Positions 37,802-46,594 of a stretch of DNA of 64,000 nucleotides are shown piece by piece. The translations under genes were made by a program, and so were the position numbers. Position 1 is the first letter of the stretch; every line of letters starts with the position of its first letter. Source of the stretch: Gammaproteobacteria bacterium (GTDB lineage Bacteria; Pseudomonadota; Gammaproteobacteria; Nevskiales; Nevskiaceae); the NCBI GenBank assembly GCA_026398815.1, contig JAPLSA010000028.1, positions 124,001 to 188,000 on the forward strand. Direction: 5' to 3'. The notes below the pieces were generated by a model. The model saw nothing but the letters and a program-made list of their open reading frames with translations, was not told where the DNA came from and did not search any database.

Positions 37802-37981
37802 GTGGCCGCCTACCGTCGCTACTTCTGTCCCGGCTGCGGCTACCGCTACGACGAGCAGCGTGGCGATCCGCACGAAGGCTTCCCACCCGGTACCCGTTGG
37901 GAACAGGTGCCGGACGACTGGGCGTGTCCGGCCTGCGCGGTTCGCGAGAAGCCGGACTTCGTTGCCGAAGCCGGCAGCTGA
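37802..37981 (+). CDS. Rubredoxin (AlkG-like)
   Basis: 59 residues from a GTG start. Cys9, Cys12, Cys42 and Cys45 are present ([26 protein letters not shown]). The second knuckle has one residue more than the usual CPxCGxxK spacing: Cys45 to Lys50 instead of Lys49, with Ala in place of Gly. From memory, AlkG1-type rubredoxins carry an extra Arg at this place and do not pass electrons to AlkB, whereas AlkG2-types do. It shares the transcript with alkB. Confidence 0.92.
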   Translation: MAAYRRYFCPGCGYRYDEQRGDPHEGFPPGTRWEQVPDDWACPACAVREKPDFVAEAGS

Positions 37982-37986
37982 TCGAG

Positions 37987-38023
37987 AGGCTGAACAGCGG
38001 CGATAATCGCTGCTGTTCAGCCT
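37987..38023. terminator. Strong 17-bp hairpin after the alkB-rubredoxin cassette
   Basis: AGGCTGAACAGCGGCGA (37987-38003) pairs with TCGCTGCTGTTCAGCCT (38007-38023) with one G-T wobble and a 3-base loop. It starts 6 bases after the rubredoxin stop and ends 16 bases before the next ATG. The T-run is missing, so termination is plausible but may need Rho. Confidence 0.7.
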
Positions 38024-38038
38024 TCCGAGATTGCGCCG

Positions 38039-38485
38039 ATGGTCGCTGCCCCTGCTGCCATTCCCACCGACATCAAGCTGCACCGCAAATCCCGCCTGCT
38101 GGAAGTGGTGTGGGCGGATCGCAGCGATTCCCTGCCGCTGGAATACCTGCGCGTGTTCAGCCCGAGTGCGGAGGTGCGCGGCCATGGCGGCGGCGAACCG
38201 ATGCTGGTGGCCGGCAAGCGCGAGGTGAATGTCAGCGCCATCGAGCCGGTCGGCCGCTACGCGGTGCGGCTCAAGTTCGACGATGGCCACGACAGCGGCC
38301 TGTTCTCGTGGCCGACGCTGCGCGAGCTGGCCGACCAGCACGCCAGCTGGTGGGCGCGCTACGAGCAGCGTCTGGCCGAGCACGGCATGAGCCGCGACAA
38401 CGCCACCGTGAAGCTGTCCGCGCTCGGCGTCGGCAAGTTCAAGCCGGCGGCGCCGGTCGGCCGCAATCCCGGCGGGTCGACATGA
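38039..38485 (+). CDS. DUF971 family protein
   Basis: 148 residues. The core ([40 protein letters not shown] ... [27 protein letters not shown]) is the DUF971 domain, also seen at the N-terminus of gamma-butyrobetaine hydroxylases. Possible Fe-S or iron-linked role is inference. It normally sits near hslVU and ubiE; here an alkB cassette precedes it. It overlaps def (ATGA). Confidence 0.85.
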   Translation: MVAAPAAIPTDIKLHRKSRLLEVVWADRSDSLPLEYLRVFSPSAEVRGHGGGEPMLVAGKREVNVSAIEPVGRYAVRLKFDDGHDSGLFSWPTLRELADQHASWWARYEQRLAEHGMSRDNATVKLSALGVGKFKPAAPVGRNPGGST

Positions 38486-39015
38486 TCCGCGATGTGCTGC
38501 GGATGGGCGATGCGCGGCTGCTGCGCGTCGCCGAGCCGGTACCGGCGGCGCTGTTCGGAAGCGACGCGCTCAAGGCCCTGATCACCGACATGCAGGACAC
38601 CATGGCCGCACTGAATGGCGCCGGCCTGGCCGCGCCGCAGATCGGCGTCAACCTGCGGCTGGTGATCTTCGGCGTCGGCGCCAACCCGCGCTATCCCGAC
38701 GCCGAAACGGTGCCGTTCACCATCCTCTGCAACCCGGTGCTGACGCCGATCGGGCCGGAGATGGAAGACGGCTGGGAAGGCTGCCTGTCGGTGCCCGGCA
38801 TGCGCGGCGTGGTGCCACGCCATGCGCAGCTGCGCTACACCGGCGTCGATCAGCACGGCGAAGCCATCGACCGCATGGTGGCCGGCTTCCACGCCCGCGT
38901 GGTCCAGCACGAATGCGACCATCTCGACGGCATCCTGTACCCGCGCCGTATCCGCGACTTGAGCCAGTTCGGCTTCACCCGGGAACTGTTCGGCGAAGAC
39001 CTGGCTGATGATTGA
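38482..39015 (+). CDS. def: Peptide deformylase
   Basis: 177 residues. All three motifs are present: [18 protein letters not shown] and HECDHLDG, so metal ligands (Cys, two His) are complete. It removes the formyl group from nascent proteins. It is a stand-alone def without fmt; many genomes carry a second copy with fmt elsewhere. It overlaps the DUF971 gene by four bases. Confidence 0.95.
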   Translation: MIRDVLRMGDARLLRVAEPVPAALFGSDALKALITDMQDTMAALNGAGLAAPQIGVNLRLVIFGVGANPRYPDAETVPFTILCNPVLTPIGPEMEDGWEGCLSVPGMRGVVPRHAQLRYTGVDQHGEAIDRMVAGFHARVVQHECDHLDGILYPRRIRDLSQFGFTRELFGEDLADD

Positions 39016-39039
39016 TCAGGCCTTGGCTTGAGCCTCGAA

Positions 39040-39190
39040 AATCAACCGTTAAACGCAAAGGCGCAAAGGGACAAGAAAGGACGCAAAGAAAAACATCTTG
39101 AAAAGCACCTGCCGTCACTTTTCCTTAGCTTTACGGCTTTTCTTTGCGTCCTTTCTTTTGTCTCTGCGCCTTTGCGTTGAACTTTTGATT
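39040..39190. repeat. 151-bp low-GC inverted-repeat element between def and ubiE
   Basis: Two 53-base arms, 39040-39092 and 39138-39190, are inverted copies with only 7 mismatches, flanking a 45-base loop. Each arm carries CGCAAAG three times. An inner pair (GAAAAG/CTTTTC) extends the structure. Base composition is clearly lower in GC than its surroundings. It has no coding capacity and no flanking transposase. It could be a MITE-like element or a structured RNA. Confidence 0.9.
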
Positions 39191-39268
39191 CTTGCTGTCC
39201 AATCCCGCGCGCAGCTGTCGTCCAGCGAACTGCGATAATCCGGCCACTTCCGACTTCCCCCGCCGACC

Positions 39269-40036
39269 ATGGCCCAGCAAGACGAGCGCAACCCGCGCGG
39301 CACCACGCACTTCGGTTTCGAGCAGGTGCCGGTCGCCGAGAAACAGAAGCGCGTGCGCGAAGTGTTCTCGTCGGTCGCCTCGAAGTACGACGTGATGAAC
39401 GACCTGATGTCGTTCGGCATCCACCGGCTGTGGAAGCGCTTCGTGATCGACCTGGCCGGCGTGCGCGCCGGCGAAAAGGTGCTCGACCTCGCCGGCGGCA
39501 CCGGCGATCTGGCCCGCGAGTTCCGCAAGCTGGCCGGCACCCGAGGTCTCGTCACCCTGGCCGACATCAACGCCGCGATGCTCAATCAGGGCCGCGCCGC
39601 GCTCGCCGACAAAGGCGTGGTCGACGTGCCGCTGGTGCAGGCCAACGCCGAATGCCTGCCGTTCGAGGACGGCAGCTTCGACTGCATCACCATCGCCTTC
39701 GGCCTGCGCAACGTCACCGACAAGGACAAGGCCCTGGCCTCGATGCGCCGGGTGCTGAAGCCGGGCGGCCGGCTCCTGGTACTGGAATTCTCCAAGCCGC
39801 AGACCGAACTGCTCAGCAAGGTCTACGACCAGTACTCGTTCAAGCTGCTGCCGCTGATGGGCAAGCTGGTCGCCAACGATGCGGACAGTTATCGGTATCT
39901 CGCCGAGTCGATCCGCATGCACCCGGATCAGGAAACCCTGAAAGGCATGATGGAAAACGCCGGCCTCGCCCGCGTGCAGGTCTACAACCTGACCGGCGGC
40001 ATCGTCGCCGTGCATCGCGGCTATCGGCTGGACTGA
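39269..40036 (+). CDS. ubiE: Ubiquinone/menaquinone C-methyltransferase
   Basis: 255 residues. SAM-dependent class I methyltransferase with motif [16 protein letters not shown] and motif [15 protein letters not shown]; the N-terminus has [35 protein letters not shown], typical of UbiE. It methylates the ring C in ubiquinone synthesis. Usually ubiJ and ubiB follow; here an mrr gene intervenes. Confidence 0.97.
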   Translation: MAQQDERNPRGTTHFGFEQVPVAEKQKRVREVFSSVASKYDVMNDLMSFGIHRLWKRFVIDLAGVRAGEKVLDLAGGTGDLAREFRKLAGTRGLVTLADINAAMLNQGRAALADKGVVDVPLVQANAECLPFEDGSFDCITIAFGLRNVTDKDKALASMRRVLKPGGRLLVLEFSKPQTELLSKVYDQYSFKLLPLMGKLVANDADSYRYLAESIRMHPDQETLKGMMENAGLARVQVYNLTGGIVAVHRGYRLD

Positions 40037-40047
40037 GCGCGGCTGCG

Positions 40048-41013
40048 ATGGCGATTCCGGATTACCAGACGCTGATGCTGCCGCTGCTGAAGCTGGCTTC
40101 TGACGGCCAACTTCATGCGGTCCGCGACTCGGTCAATCGCCTCGCGGATCAGTTTGAGCTGACCGAAGACGAACGGCAGCTGCTATTCGCCAGCGGCAGC
40201 GAACTATTTGCCGGTCGCGTGGGGTGGGCGCGTACATACCTGAAGCAGGCGGGATTGCTAGCCGCACCGAGGCGGGGCACGTTCAAGATCACGGACGTGG
40301 GCAGCGCTTTGCTCGCAACCGATCCGCAAAGAATCGATAACAGGACGCTGCTTCAGTACTCGTCTTTCGTCCGGTTCATCACGAGAGCGAAAGACGCTTC
40401 CGACGAAACTGGTGCAGCGGCCTCGCCACCACTTTCGCCCGCGGCCATGCCGGGGCCGATCAATGAATCGACGCGCTTTTTCGCAGCAACCGAGCAGACG
40501 CCCGAGGAAGCAATCGCGTCAGCGGACCGGCATCTGCGGGAAAGCCTGGAGGCGGAAGTGCTGGACCGCATCAAGCAGGTTTCGCCGGCGTTCTTCGAGC
40601 GCTTGGTCATCGATGTGCTGGTCACGATGGGCTACGGCGGCACTCGCGCCGATGCCGGCCGCGCGATCGGCAAGAGTGGCGATGGCGGCATCGACGGGAT
40701 CATCAACGAGGACCGGCTCGGCCTCGATGTGATCTACGTGCAGGCGAAGCGCTGGGAAGGCACGGTCGGTCGTCCTGAAATCCAGAAATTCGCCGGCGCC
40801 CTGCAAGGCCAGCGCGCGACCAAGGGCGTGTTCATCACGACTTCGACCTTCACCCGCGAAGCACGCGACTTCGCCGGCAGCATCGCACTGAAGATCATCC
40901 TGATCGACGGCGAGCGCCTCGCCGCGCTGATGGTCGAGCACGATGTCGGTGTCGCCCGTATCGGCAGCTACGTGCTCAAGCGTCTCGACAACGACTACTT
41001 CGACCCCGCCTGA
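40048..41013 (+). CDS. Mrr-family restriction endonuclease
   Basis: 321 residues. Residues 5-95 are the Mrr N-terminal winged helix (LMLPLLKLASDGQLHAVRDSVNRLADQFEL ...). Residues ~175-300 are the catalytic domain of the PD-(D/E)xK fold with GDGGIDG (D216) and QAKRW (K234), so the active site looks intact. Mrr proteins cut methylated DNA. No methyltransferase or specificity gene is adjacent. The codon mix of the first half (CTA, TTG, TCT, AGA) differs from neighbours, suggesting acquisition. It sits between ubiE and ubiJ, 11 bases from the first and 1 base from the second. Confidence 0.9.
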   Translation: MAIPDYQTLMLPLLKLASDGQLHAVRDSVNRLADQFELTEDERQLLFASGSELFAGRVGWARTYLKQAGLLAAPRRGTFKITDVGSALLATDPQRIDNRTLLQYSSFVRFITRAKDASDETGAAASPPLSPAAMPGPINESTRFFAATEQTPEEAIASADRHLRESLEAEVLDRIKQVSPAFFERLVIDVLVTMGYGGTRADAGRAIGKSGDGGIDGIINEDRLGLDVIYVQAKRWEGTVGRPEIQKFAGALQGQRATKGVFITTSTFTREARDFAGSIALKIILIDGERLAALMVEHDVGVARIGSYVLKRLDNDYFDPA

Positions 41014-41014
41014 C

Positions 41015-41629
41015 ATGCCCGCCCCAACCGTTGTCTGCGCCACGCTGGAAGTCGCGCTGAACCGCTACCTGCGCCTCGAACGCAGCGTCGTGGCCGATTG
41101 CGCGGCGATGGCCGGCAAGTCGATCGCGCTGGAAGCAGCCGATCTGGGCTGGATGTTCGTGATCGAGCCGATCGCCACCGGCGTGCGGGTGTCGAACGTC
41201 GCCGAGGACGAGCCGGATGTGCTGGTGTCGGCCCCCACGCTGCGGCTGGCGCGGCTGGGGCTGAACCAGCTGACGCGGCGCGAAGGCCTGCCGACCGGCG
41301 TCGACGTGGTCGGCGACATCGAGCTGCTGAACCGTTTCGGCGGCCTGCTGAGCCGGGTCGGTTTCGATCCCGAGGAACTGGTGGCCAAGGTGGTCGGCGA
41401 TGGCGCGGCGCATCGGCTGGTCGGCGGGCTGAAGGGCCTGTTCGGCTTCGGCCACTCGGCAGCCGACCGCTTGAGCCGCGACACCGCCGAGTACCTGACC
41501 GAAGAAAGCGAAGACCTGGCCCGCGCGGCCGATGTCGAGGAATGGATGGACGCAGTGGACGGCTTGCGGGAAGGTGTCGACCGGCTGGAAGCGCGGCTGG
41601 CGCGGCTCGAACAGCGGAGCGCGCCATGA
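41015..41629 (+). CDS. ubiJ: Ubiquinone biosynthesis accessory factor (SCP2 domain)
   Basis: 204 residues. The N-terminal SCP2-like lipid-binding region (ALNRYLRLERSVVADCAAMAGKSIALEAADLGW ... DVVGDIELLNRFGGLLSRVGFD) and a C-terminal coiled-coil tail (LREGVDRLEARLARLEQR) match UbiJ, formerly YigP. It scaffolds the soluble Ubi complex. ATGA overlap with ubiB. Confidence 0.9.
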   Translation: MPAPTVVCATLEVALNRYLRLERSVVADCAAMAGKSIALEAADLGWMFVIEPIATGVRVSNVAEDEPDVLVSAPTLRLARLGLNQLTRREGLPTGVDVVGDIELLNRFGGLLSRVGFDPEELVAKVVGDGAAHRLVGGLKGLFGFGHSAADRLSRDTAEYLTEESEDLARAADVEEWMDAVDGLREGVDRLEARLARLEQRSAP

Positions 41630-43245
41630 TCCGCGCCACGCCGCGCCTGTGGGCGATCTGGCAGGTGGTGCGCCGCTATCAGCTGTCCGAGTTCTGGAAC
41701 GGCAAGCCCTCGAACGATCCGCGCCCGCGCGGCGAACGCCTGCGGCTGGCGCTGCAGGAACTGGGGCCGGTGTTCATCAAGTTCGGCCAGGCGCTGTCGA
41801 CCCGGCCGGACATCCTGCCGCACGACGTGGCCGCCGAGCTGGCGCAGCTGCAGGATCGGGTCGAGCCGTTCTCGGGCGCGCAAGCGCGGGCACTGATCGA
41901 GCAATCGCTCGGCAAGCCCATCGAGGAGATGTTCATCGAGTTCGACGAGACGCCGCTGGCGGCGGCGTCGGTGGCCCAGGTGCATACCGCGCGGCTGAAG
42001 CCTTCGGATGAAGGCGATCCCGGCTTCGAGGTGGTCATCAAGGTACTGCGGCCGGGCGTGCATGCGCGGGTCGAGAAGGATGTCGACCTGCTGCGCGCGC
42101 TGGCCGAGTTCGCCGAGCGCTGGCATCCGCTGGGCAAGCGGCTGCGGCCGCGCGAGGTGGTGGCCGAGTACGAGCGGGTGATCTTCGACGAGCTGGACCT
42201 GATGCGCGAAGGTGCGAACTGCTCGCTCTTGCGCCGCAACTGGCTGGGCTCGGAGCTGATCTACCACCCGATCGTGTTCTGGGATTACACCCGCGCCGAC
42301 GTGCTGGTGATGGAGCGCATCCACGGTGTGTCCCTGCGCGACATCGACCGCCTGCGGGAGATGGGCGTGAATTTCCAGGTGCTCGCCGAGCGCGGCGTGG
42401 AAATCTTTTTCAAGCAGGTGTTCCGCGACAATTTCTTCCACGCCGACATGCACCCGGGGAACATCTTTGTCGATGTCTCCGACGTGCGGAAGCCGAGCTA
42501 TCTGGCGGTGGACTTCGGCATCGTCGGCCAGCTCGGCCCGGCCGACCTGCGTTATCTGGCCGAGAATTTCCTGGCCTTCTTCAACCGCGACTACCGGCGC
42601 ATCGCCGAGCTGCATCTGGAGTCCGGCTGGATTCCGGCCGATGTCCGCGCCGAGGATTTCGAGAGCGCGATCCGCACGGTGTCAGAGCCGATCTTCGGCA
42701 AACCGATCAAGGACATTTCCTTCGGCGTCTTCCTGCTGCGCCTGTTCGAGATCGCCCGCCGCTTCAACTACCAGGTGCAGCCGCAGCTGGTGCTGCTGCA
42801 AAAGACCCTGCTGACCACCGAAGGCCTCGGCCGCCAGCTGTATCCGGATCTGGATCTGTGGAAGACCGCCAAACCGATCATGGAGCAGTGGATGTGGAAC
42901 CGGATCAACCCGGGCGCCACCCTGGCACGGCTGCGCAAGCAGGGGCCACAGCTGGCCGAGGCGCTGCCGGAGCTGGCGCAGAACGCGATGAAGTTCCTGG
43001 CCAAGGGCGGCGCGCTGCCGAGCAACGCGATGGATGCCGCCAGCGTCGAGTCGCTGCGCGTCGAACTGCGCAGCGCCACCCGCAAGAGCCTGCATGCCGC
43101 GATTGGCGGCACCGCCTGGGTGGTCGGCGCGCTGCTGTACGGGCTGGCTTCGCTGAACGGCACGTCGCCGACGACCGCCGTGGTCGTGCTGTCGTCGGCG
43201 TTCGTCGCGATCGGTTGCTGGGGCTGGCTCAAGGCGTTCCGCTGA
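41626..43245 (+). CDS. ubiB: Ubiquinone biosynthesis protein kinase-like UbiB
   Basis: 539 residues. ABC1/ADCK/UbiB family: LGPVFIKFGQALSTRPDILP, the Ala-rich loop PLAAASVAQVHTA, conserved Lys in VVIKVLRPGV, and FHADMHPGNIFVD and AVDFGIVGQL. Two C-terminal hydrophobic helices anchor it to the inner membrane. Acts as an ATPase in ubiquinone synthesis. Start overlaps the ubiJ stop. Confidence 0.97.
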   Translation: MIRATPRLWAIWQVVRRYQLSEFWNGKPSNDPRPRGERLRLALQELGPVFIKFGQALSTRPDILPHDVAAELAQLQDRVEPFSGAQARALIEQSLGKPIEEMFIEFDETPLAAASVAQVHTARLKPSDEGDPGFEVVIKVLRPGVHARVEKDVDLLRALAEFAERWHPLGKRLRPREVVAEYERVIFDELDLMREGANCSLLRRNWLGSELIYHPIVFWDYTRADVLVMERIHGVSLRDIDRLREMGVNFQVLAERGVEIFFKQVFRDNFFHADMHPGNIFVDVSDVRKPSYLAVDFGIVGQLGPADLRYLAENFLAFFNRDYRRIAELHLESGWIPADVRAEDFESAIRTVSEPIFGKPIKDISFGVFLLRLFEIARRFNYQVQPQLVLLQKTLLTTEGLGRQLYPDLDLWKTAKPIMEQWMWNRINPGATLARLRKQGPQLAEALPELAQNAMKFLAKGGALPSNAMDAASVESLRVELRSATRKSLHAAIGGTAWVVGALLYGLASLNGTSPTTAVVVLSSAFVAIGCWGWLKAFR

Positions 43246-43252
43246 GCCGCGC

Positions 43253-43738
43253 ATGAGCGATCGCCGCGACCTGACGCCGCCCGGCCCCTCGGTCGACGAG
43301 GTGCGAGCGCTGGTGGCCTTCGTCGACAAGACCGCCTGGTGGCTCGACGACTGCCTGACCATTCCGGGCACCCGCTTCCGCTTCGGGCTTGATGCGATCG
43401 TCGGCCTGATTCCGCTGGCCGGCGATGCGCTGGCGCTGGGCGTGTCGGCGCTGACCATCACCCGCGCCGCGCGCGCCGGCGTGCCGCGCGGGCTGCTGCT
43501 GAAGATGGGGCGCAACGTCGCGATCGACTTCGCTGGCGGCCTGCTGCCCGGCATCGGCGATGTCTTCGACGCCGTGTTCAAGTCGCACCGGCGCAACTTC
43601 GAGCTGCTGCGCAAGGCCTACGCGCCGATGCTGGCACCGCTGCCGCCGCGCCGCCGGGCGCCGCTGTGGCTGCGGCTGGCCGGGGCGATCGCCATTGCCG
43701 CGATCGGCTACGGCCTGTGGCAGTTCGTGCGCAGCTAG
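43253..43738 (+). CDS. DUF4112 family membrane protein
   Basis: 161 residues. Typical DUF4112 sequence: TIPGTRFRFGLDAIVGLIPLAGDALALGVSALTI and NVAIDFAGGLLPGIGDVFDAVFKSHRRNFELL, with a C-terminal membrane helix (RLAGAIAIAAIGYGLW). Function is unknown. It begins 7 bases after ubiB and may share its transcript. Confidence 0.85.
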   Translation: MSDRRDLTPPGPSVDEVRALVAFVDKTAWWLDDCLTIPGTRFRFGLDAIVGLIPLAGDALALGVSALTITRAARAGVPRGLLLKMGRNVAIDFAGGLLPGIGDVFDAVFKSHRRNFELLRKAYAPMLAPLPPRRRAPLWLRLAGAIAIAAIGYGLWQFVRS

Positions 43739-43746
43739 AAACGACA

Positions 43747-43767
43747 ACGCCGGCGCAAGGCCGGCGT
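43747..43767. terminator. Hairpin between convergent DUF4112 and ctpA genes
   Basis: ACGCCGGC and GCCGGCGT form an 8-bp stem with a GCAAG loop, extended by outer ACGA/TCGT. No T-run; a candidate shared terminator by its place between converging genes. Confidence 0.55.
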
Positions 43768-43787
43768 CGTGCGCAGCAGCGGCTGCT

Positions 43788-45137
43788 TCAGCGCCCCTGG
43801 GTGATGCTCATGCCCTTCAGCAGGTTCAGCGCCTCGTACAGCTCGTAATCGTTGACGGCGAGGTCGGCGACGTTGATCGGCTCCGGCTTGCCATCCTTCT
43901 TGTCGTCCTTCTTCTCGTCCTTGGCCTTCTCGGCTGCCTTGTCTTCGGCCTTGGCGTTCGGGTTGTCGAGCCGGCCCTTGAGGTCGGCCTCGTGCACGCC
44001 TTCGCCCAGTTCGGAAGGATCGAGCTTGGAAATCTTCAGCGGCTGGATGGTGACGTCTGGCACGATGCCTTCGGCCTGGATCGAGCGGCCGCTCGGCGTG
44101 TAGTAACGCGCCGTGGTGATCTTGATCGCCGAATCGTTGTTGAGCGGCAGGATGGTCTGCACCGAACCCTTGCCGAAGGTCTTGGAGCCGATCAGCACGC
44201 CGCGCTTCTGGTCCTGCAGCGCGCCGGCGACGATTTCCGCCGCCGAGGCCGAGCCGCCATTGACCAGCACCACCAGCGGCTTGCCATCAAGCGCATCGCC
44301 GACCGAGGCGTCGAAGGCGCGGGTCGAATCGGGGTCGCGGCCCTTGATGCTGACGATCGCGCCCTTGTTCAGGAATTCGTCCGACACGTCGACCGCCGCT
44401 GTCAGCAGGCCGCCCGGGTTGTTGCGCAGGTCCAGCACTAGGCCCTTGAGCTCGCCTTCCTTCTTCAGCTTGGCCAGCTCTTCCGACAGGTTCTTGCCGG
44501 TGGTCGCAGTGAACTGGGAAATGCGCACGTAACCGAAGCCCGGCTCGATCGTGCGGCCGCGCACCGACGCCACCTTGATGTAGTCGCGCTTGAGTTCCAG
44601 CACCAGCGGCTGCGGCTGGCTTTCGCGGACCAGGGTCAGCACGATCTTGGTGCCGGGGTCGCCGCGCATCTTGGTGACGGCGTCCTGCAGGGTCAGGCCC
44701 TTCACCGGCGTGTCGTCGATCTTGACGATCAGGTCGCCGGCCTTGACGCCAGCCTTGGCAGCCGGCGTGTCGTCGATCGGCGACACCACTTTCACCAGCC
44801 CGTTCGACAGCTGCACCTCGATGCCCAGACCGCCGAACTTGCCGGTGGTCGAGGCGTTGAGATCCTTGTACTCGGCCTTGTCGAGATACGAGGAGTGCGG
44901 ATCCAGCCCGGCGAGCATGCCGCGCACGGCGTTCTCGAGCAGGGTTTCATCCTTGACCGGTTCGACGTAGTCGCTCTTCACCCGGTTCAGGATCTCGACG
45001 AAGGTCTGCAGGTCCTTCAGCGGCAGCGCCTCCGCCGGGGCCTGCTTTTCGGCGAACACGCCGTGGGTCAGCGTGGCACTGACACCGAAAACGACGCCGG
45101 CCAGCAGGGCCAGGGAAACGCGGGTCGAGGAGGACAT
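43788..45137 (-). CDS. ctpA: Carboxy-terminal processing protease (S41)
   Basis: 449 residues. Signal peptide or N-terminal anchor ([18 protein letters not shown]), PDZ domain ([20 protein letters not shown] ... [11 protein letters not shown]), then the S41 domain with catalytic Ser in [15 protein letters not shown] and Lys in [11 protein letters not shown]. The tail has a Lys/Asp/Glu-rich stretch. It is a periplasmic serine protease; in related bacteria CtpA controls peptidoglycan hydrolases. The neighbour is an EnvC-like hydrolase activator. Confidence 0.95.
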   Translation of the reverse strand: MSSSTRVSLALLAGVVFGVSATLTHGVFAEKQAPAEALPLKDLQTFVEILNRVKSDYVEPVKDETLLENAVRGMLAGLDPHSSYLDKAEYKDLNASTTGKFGGLGIEVQLSNGLVKVVSPIDDTPAAKAGVKAGDLIVKIDDTPVKGLTLQDAVTKMRGDPGTKIVLTLVRESQPQPLVLELKRDYIKVASVRGRTIEPGFGYVRISQFTATTGKNLSEELAKLKKEGELKGLVLDLRNNPGGLLTAAVDVSDEFLNKGAIVSIKGRDPDSTRAFDASVGDALDGKPLVVLVNGGSASAAEIVAGALQDQKRGVLIGSKTFGKGSVQTILPLNNDSAIKITTARYYTPSGRSIQAEGIVPDVTIQPLKISKLDPSELGEGVHEADLKGRLDNPNAKAEDKAAEKAKDEKKDDKKDGKPEPINVADLAVNDYELYEALNLLKGMSITQGR

Positions 45138-45304
45138 GGTGAACGGGTCTGGATGGGAAATTGAGGCGTGATCGGGCCGTGAATTCAGGCGCTATGACGG
45201 TCTTTTCCGAATGTATCACAGCACCGGAAACAGACCCCTGCCGCCCGCGATCGTTCTTCCTGCAAGGCGTTTTTGCCGGCTGCTGCGCGAGCGGCGACCC
45301 GCCC

Positions 45305-46561
45305 TCAGGGGCCGAGCCAGTCCTCGGGATCGACCGGTTCGGTGCCGCGCCGCACTTCGAAGTACAGGCCGCTGCGTTCGTAGCCGCCGGTGCTGCCGGC
45401 GCTGGCGATGACCTCGCCGGACTTCACCTGATCGCCCGCCGTCGCGCTGACCGCCGCGTTGTGGCCGTACAGCGTGAAAAAGCCCTTGTCGTGCTCCAGC
45501 ACCACGATCAGCCCGTAGCTGGACAGCCAGCCGACATAGGCCACCCGGCCACCGGCGCTGGCCCGCACCGGCGCGCCTTCGGCCGCCGCGATCCACAGCC
45601 CTTTCCATTGCAGGCGGGTGTCGAGTTTGGCATCGCCGTAACGGGCCAGCAGGTTGCCGCGCAGCGGCCAGGCGAGCACGCCGCGCATCTTCGGGAACGG
45701 TTTCTGCGGCTTGCTGGGGGCGTCCTTGCCGGGCTTGCGGACCGGGGGCGGGATCGCTGCCAGCGCCTCGCGGAGCTGCTTGAGCAGCGCCTGGAGTTCC
45801 TGTTCGTTGTCCTTCAGCGACTTGAGCCTGGCGCCTTCGTCGGTGATCTGGGCATCGAGCGCCGCCACCGCCGTGCGCCGCTGCTGGCGATCCGTCTCCA
45901 GCCCCGCAAGTGCCCGCTGGCGAGCGGCCTGCACTTCCTTGAGGGCAAGGCGCTCGGCATCGAGCTTCTGCTGTTCGGTCTCGACAGCGGCGATCTCGGC
46001 ATGGATGCCGTCGATCTGCCGGGCGCTGGCCCGGTTCAGGGCGTCGAAATAGGTCAGCAGGCGCGGCACCCGATCCGGCTCCTGCTGGGCCAGCACCAGC
46101 GCCGCCGCGCCGCCCTGCCCGGCGATGTAGGCGGAGCGCACCTGCTCGGCCAGCCGGCGGCGCGCGGCACCGAGCCGCGCCTCGGCCGCCGCCCGGTTGG
46201 CGCTGGCCTCACGCACCCGCTGCTCGGCGCTGGCGAGATCGGCATTGAGCCGGGCCAGCGCGCGCTGGGCATCGGCGATCTTGCGCTCGGCGACTTCGAC
46301 CGCCGTGCGCTGCGCGCTCTGGTCGGCGCGCGCGCGGTCGATGCGCTGGTTGGCGGCCCCGATCCGGGCCCGCACCGCTTCCAGGTCCTGGGTGCCGGCC
46401 TTGAGCTTGCTGGCAGCGTCGCCGGCGGCCAGGGCCGCACCGCCAGCCGCGAGCAGCCCCAGCACGGCGGCCAGCAGCCACGACCGCAGCGCCGCAGGTC
46501 GGGCCACGACCGCGACGTCTGAGTTGCTTTCCGGGGGGGTCATCGGATGCGATAATCCCAT
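45305..46561 (-). CDS. envC: EnvC-like murein hydrolase activator (coiled coil + LytM/M23 domain)
   Basis: 418 residues from an ATG with AAGGGGG 7 bases upstream; an ATG six codons in (46543) is also possible. Signal peptide (SWLLAAVLGLLAAGGAALA), a long coiled coil (about 45-280, heptad-like KLKAGTQDLEAVRARIGAANQRI ...), then an M23 domain (MRGVLAWPLRGNLLARYGD ... GGRVAYVGWLSSYGLIVVLEHDKGFFTLYGHN). As in EnvC, the M23 zinc ligands are not all present, so it should activate amidases rather than cut peptidoglycan. It acts at the septum. Confidence 0.9.
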   Translation of the reverse strand: MGLSHPMTPPESNSDVAVVARPAALRSWLLAAVLGLLAAGGAALAAGDAASKLKAGTQDLEAVRARIGAANQRIDRARADQSAQRTAVEVAERKIADAQRALARLNADLASAEQRVREASANRAAAEARLGAARRRLAEQVRSAYIAGQGGAAALVLAQQEPDRVPRLLTYFDALNRASARQIDGIHAEIAAVETEQQKLDAERLALKEVQAARQRALAGLETDRQQRRTAVAALDAQITDEGARLKSLKDNEQELQALLKQLREALAAIPPPVRKPGKDAPSKPQKPFPKMRGVLAWPLRGNLLARYGDAKLDTRLQWKGLWIAAAEGAPVRASAGGRVAYVGWLSSYGLIVVLEHDKGFFTLYGHNAAVSATAGDQVKSGEVIASAGSTGGYERSGLYFEVRRGTEPVDPEDWLGP

Positions 46562-46594
46562 TGCGACGCCCCCTTGTTCAACGCCCGGCTCCCC

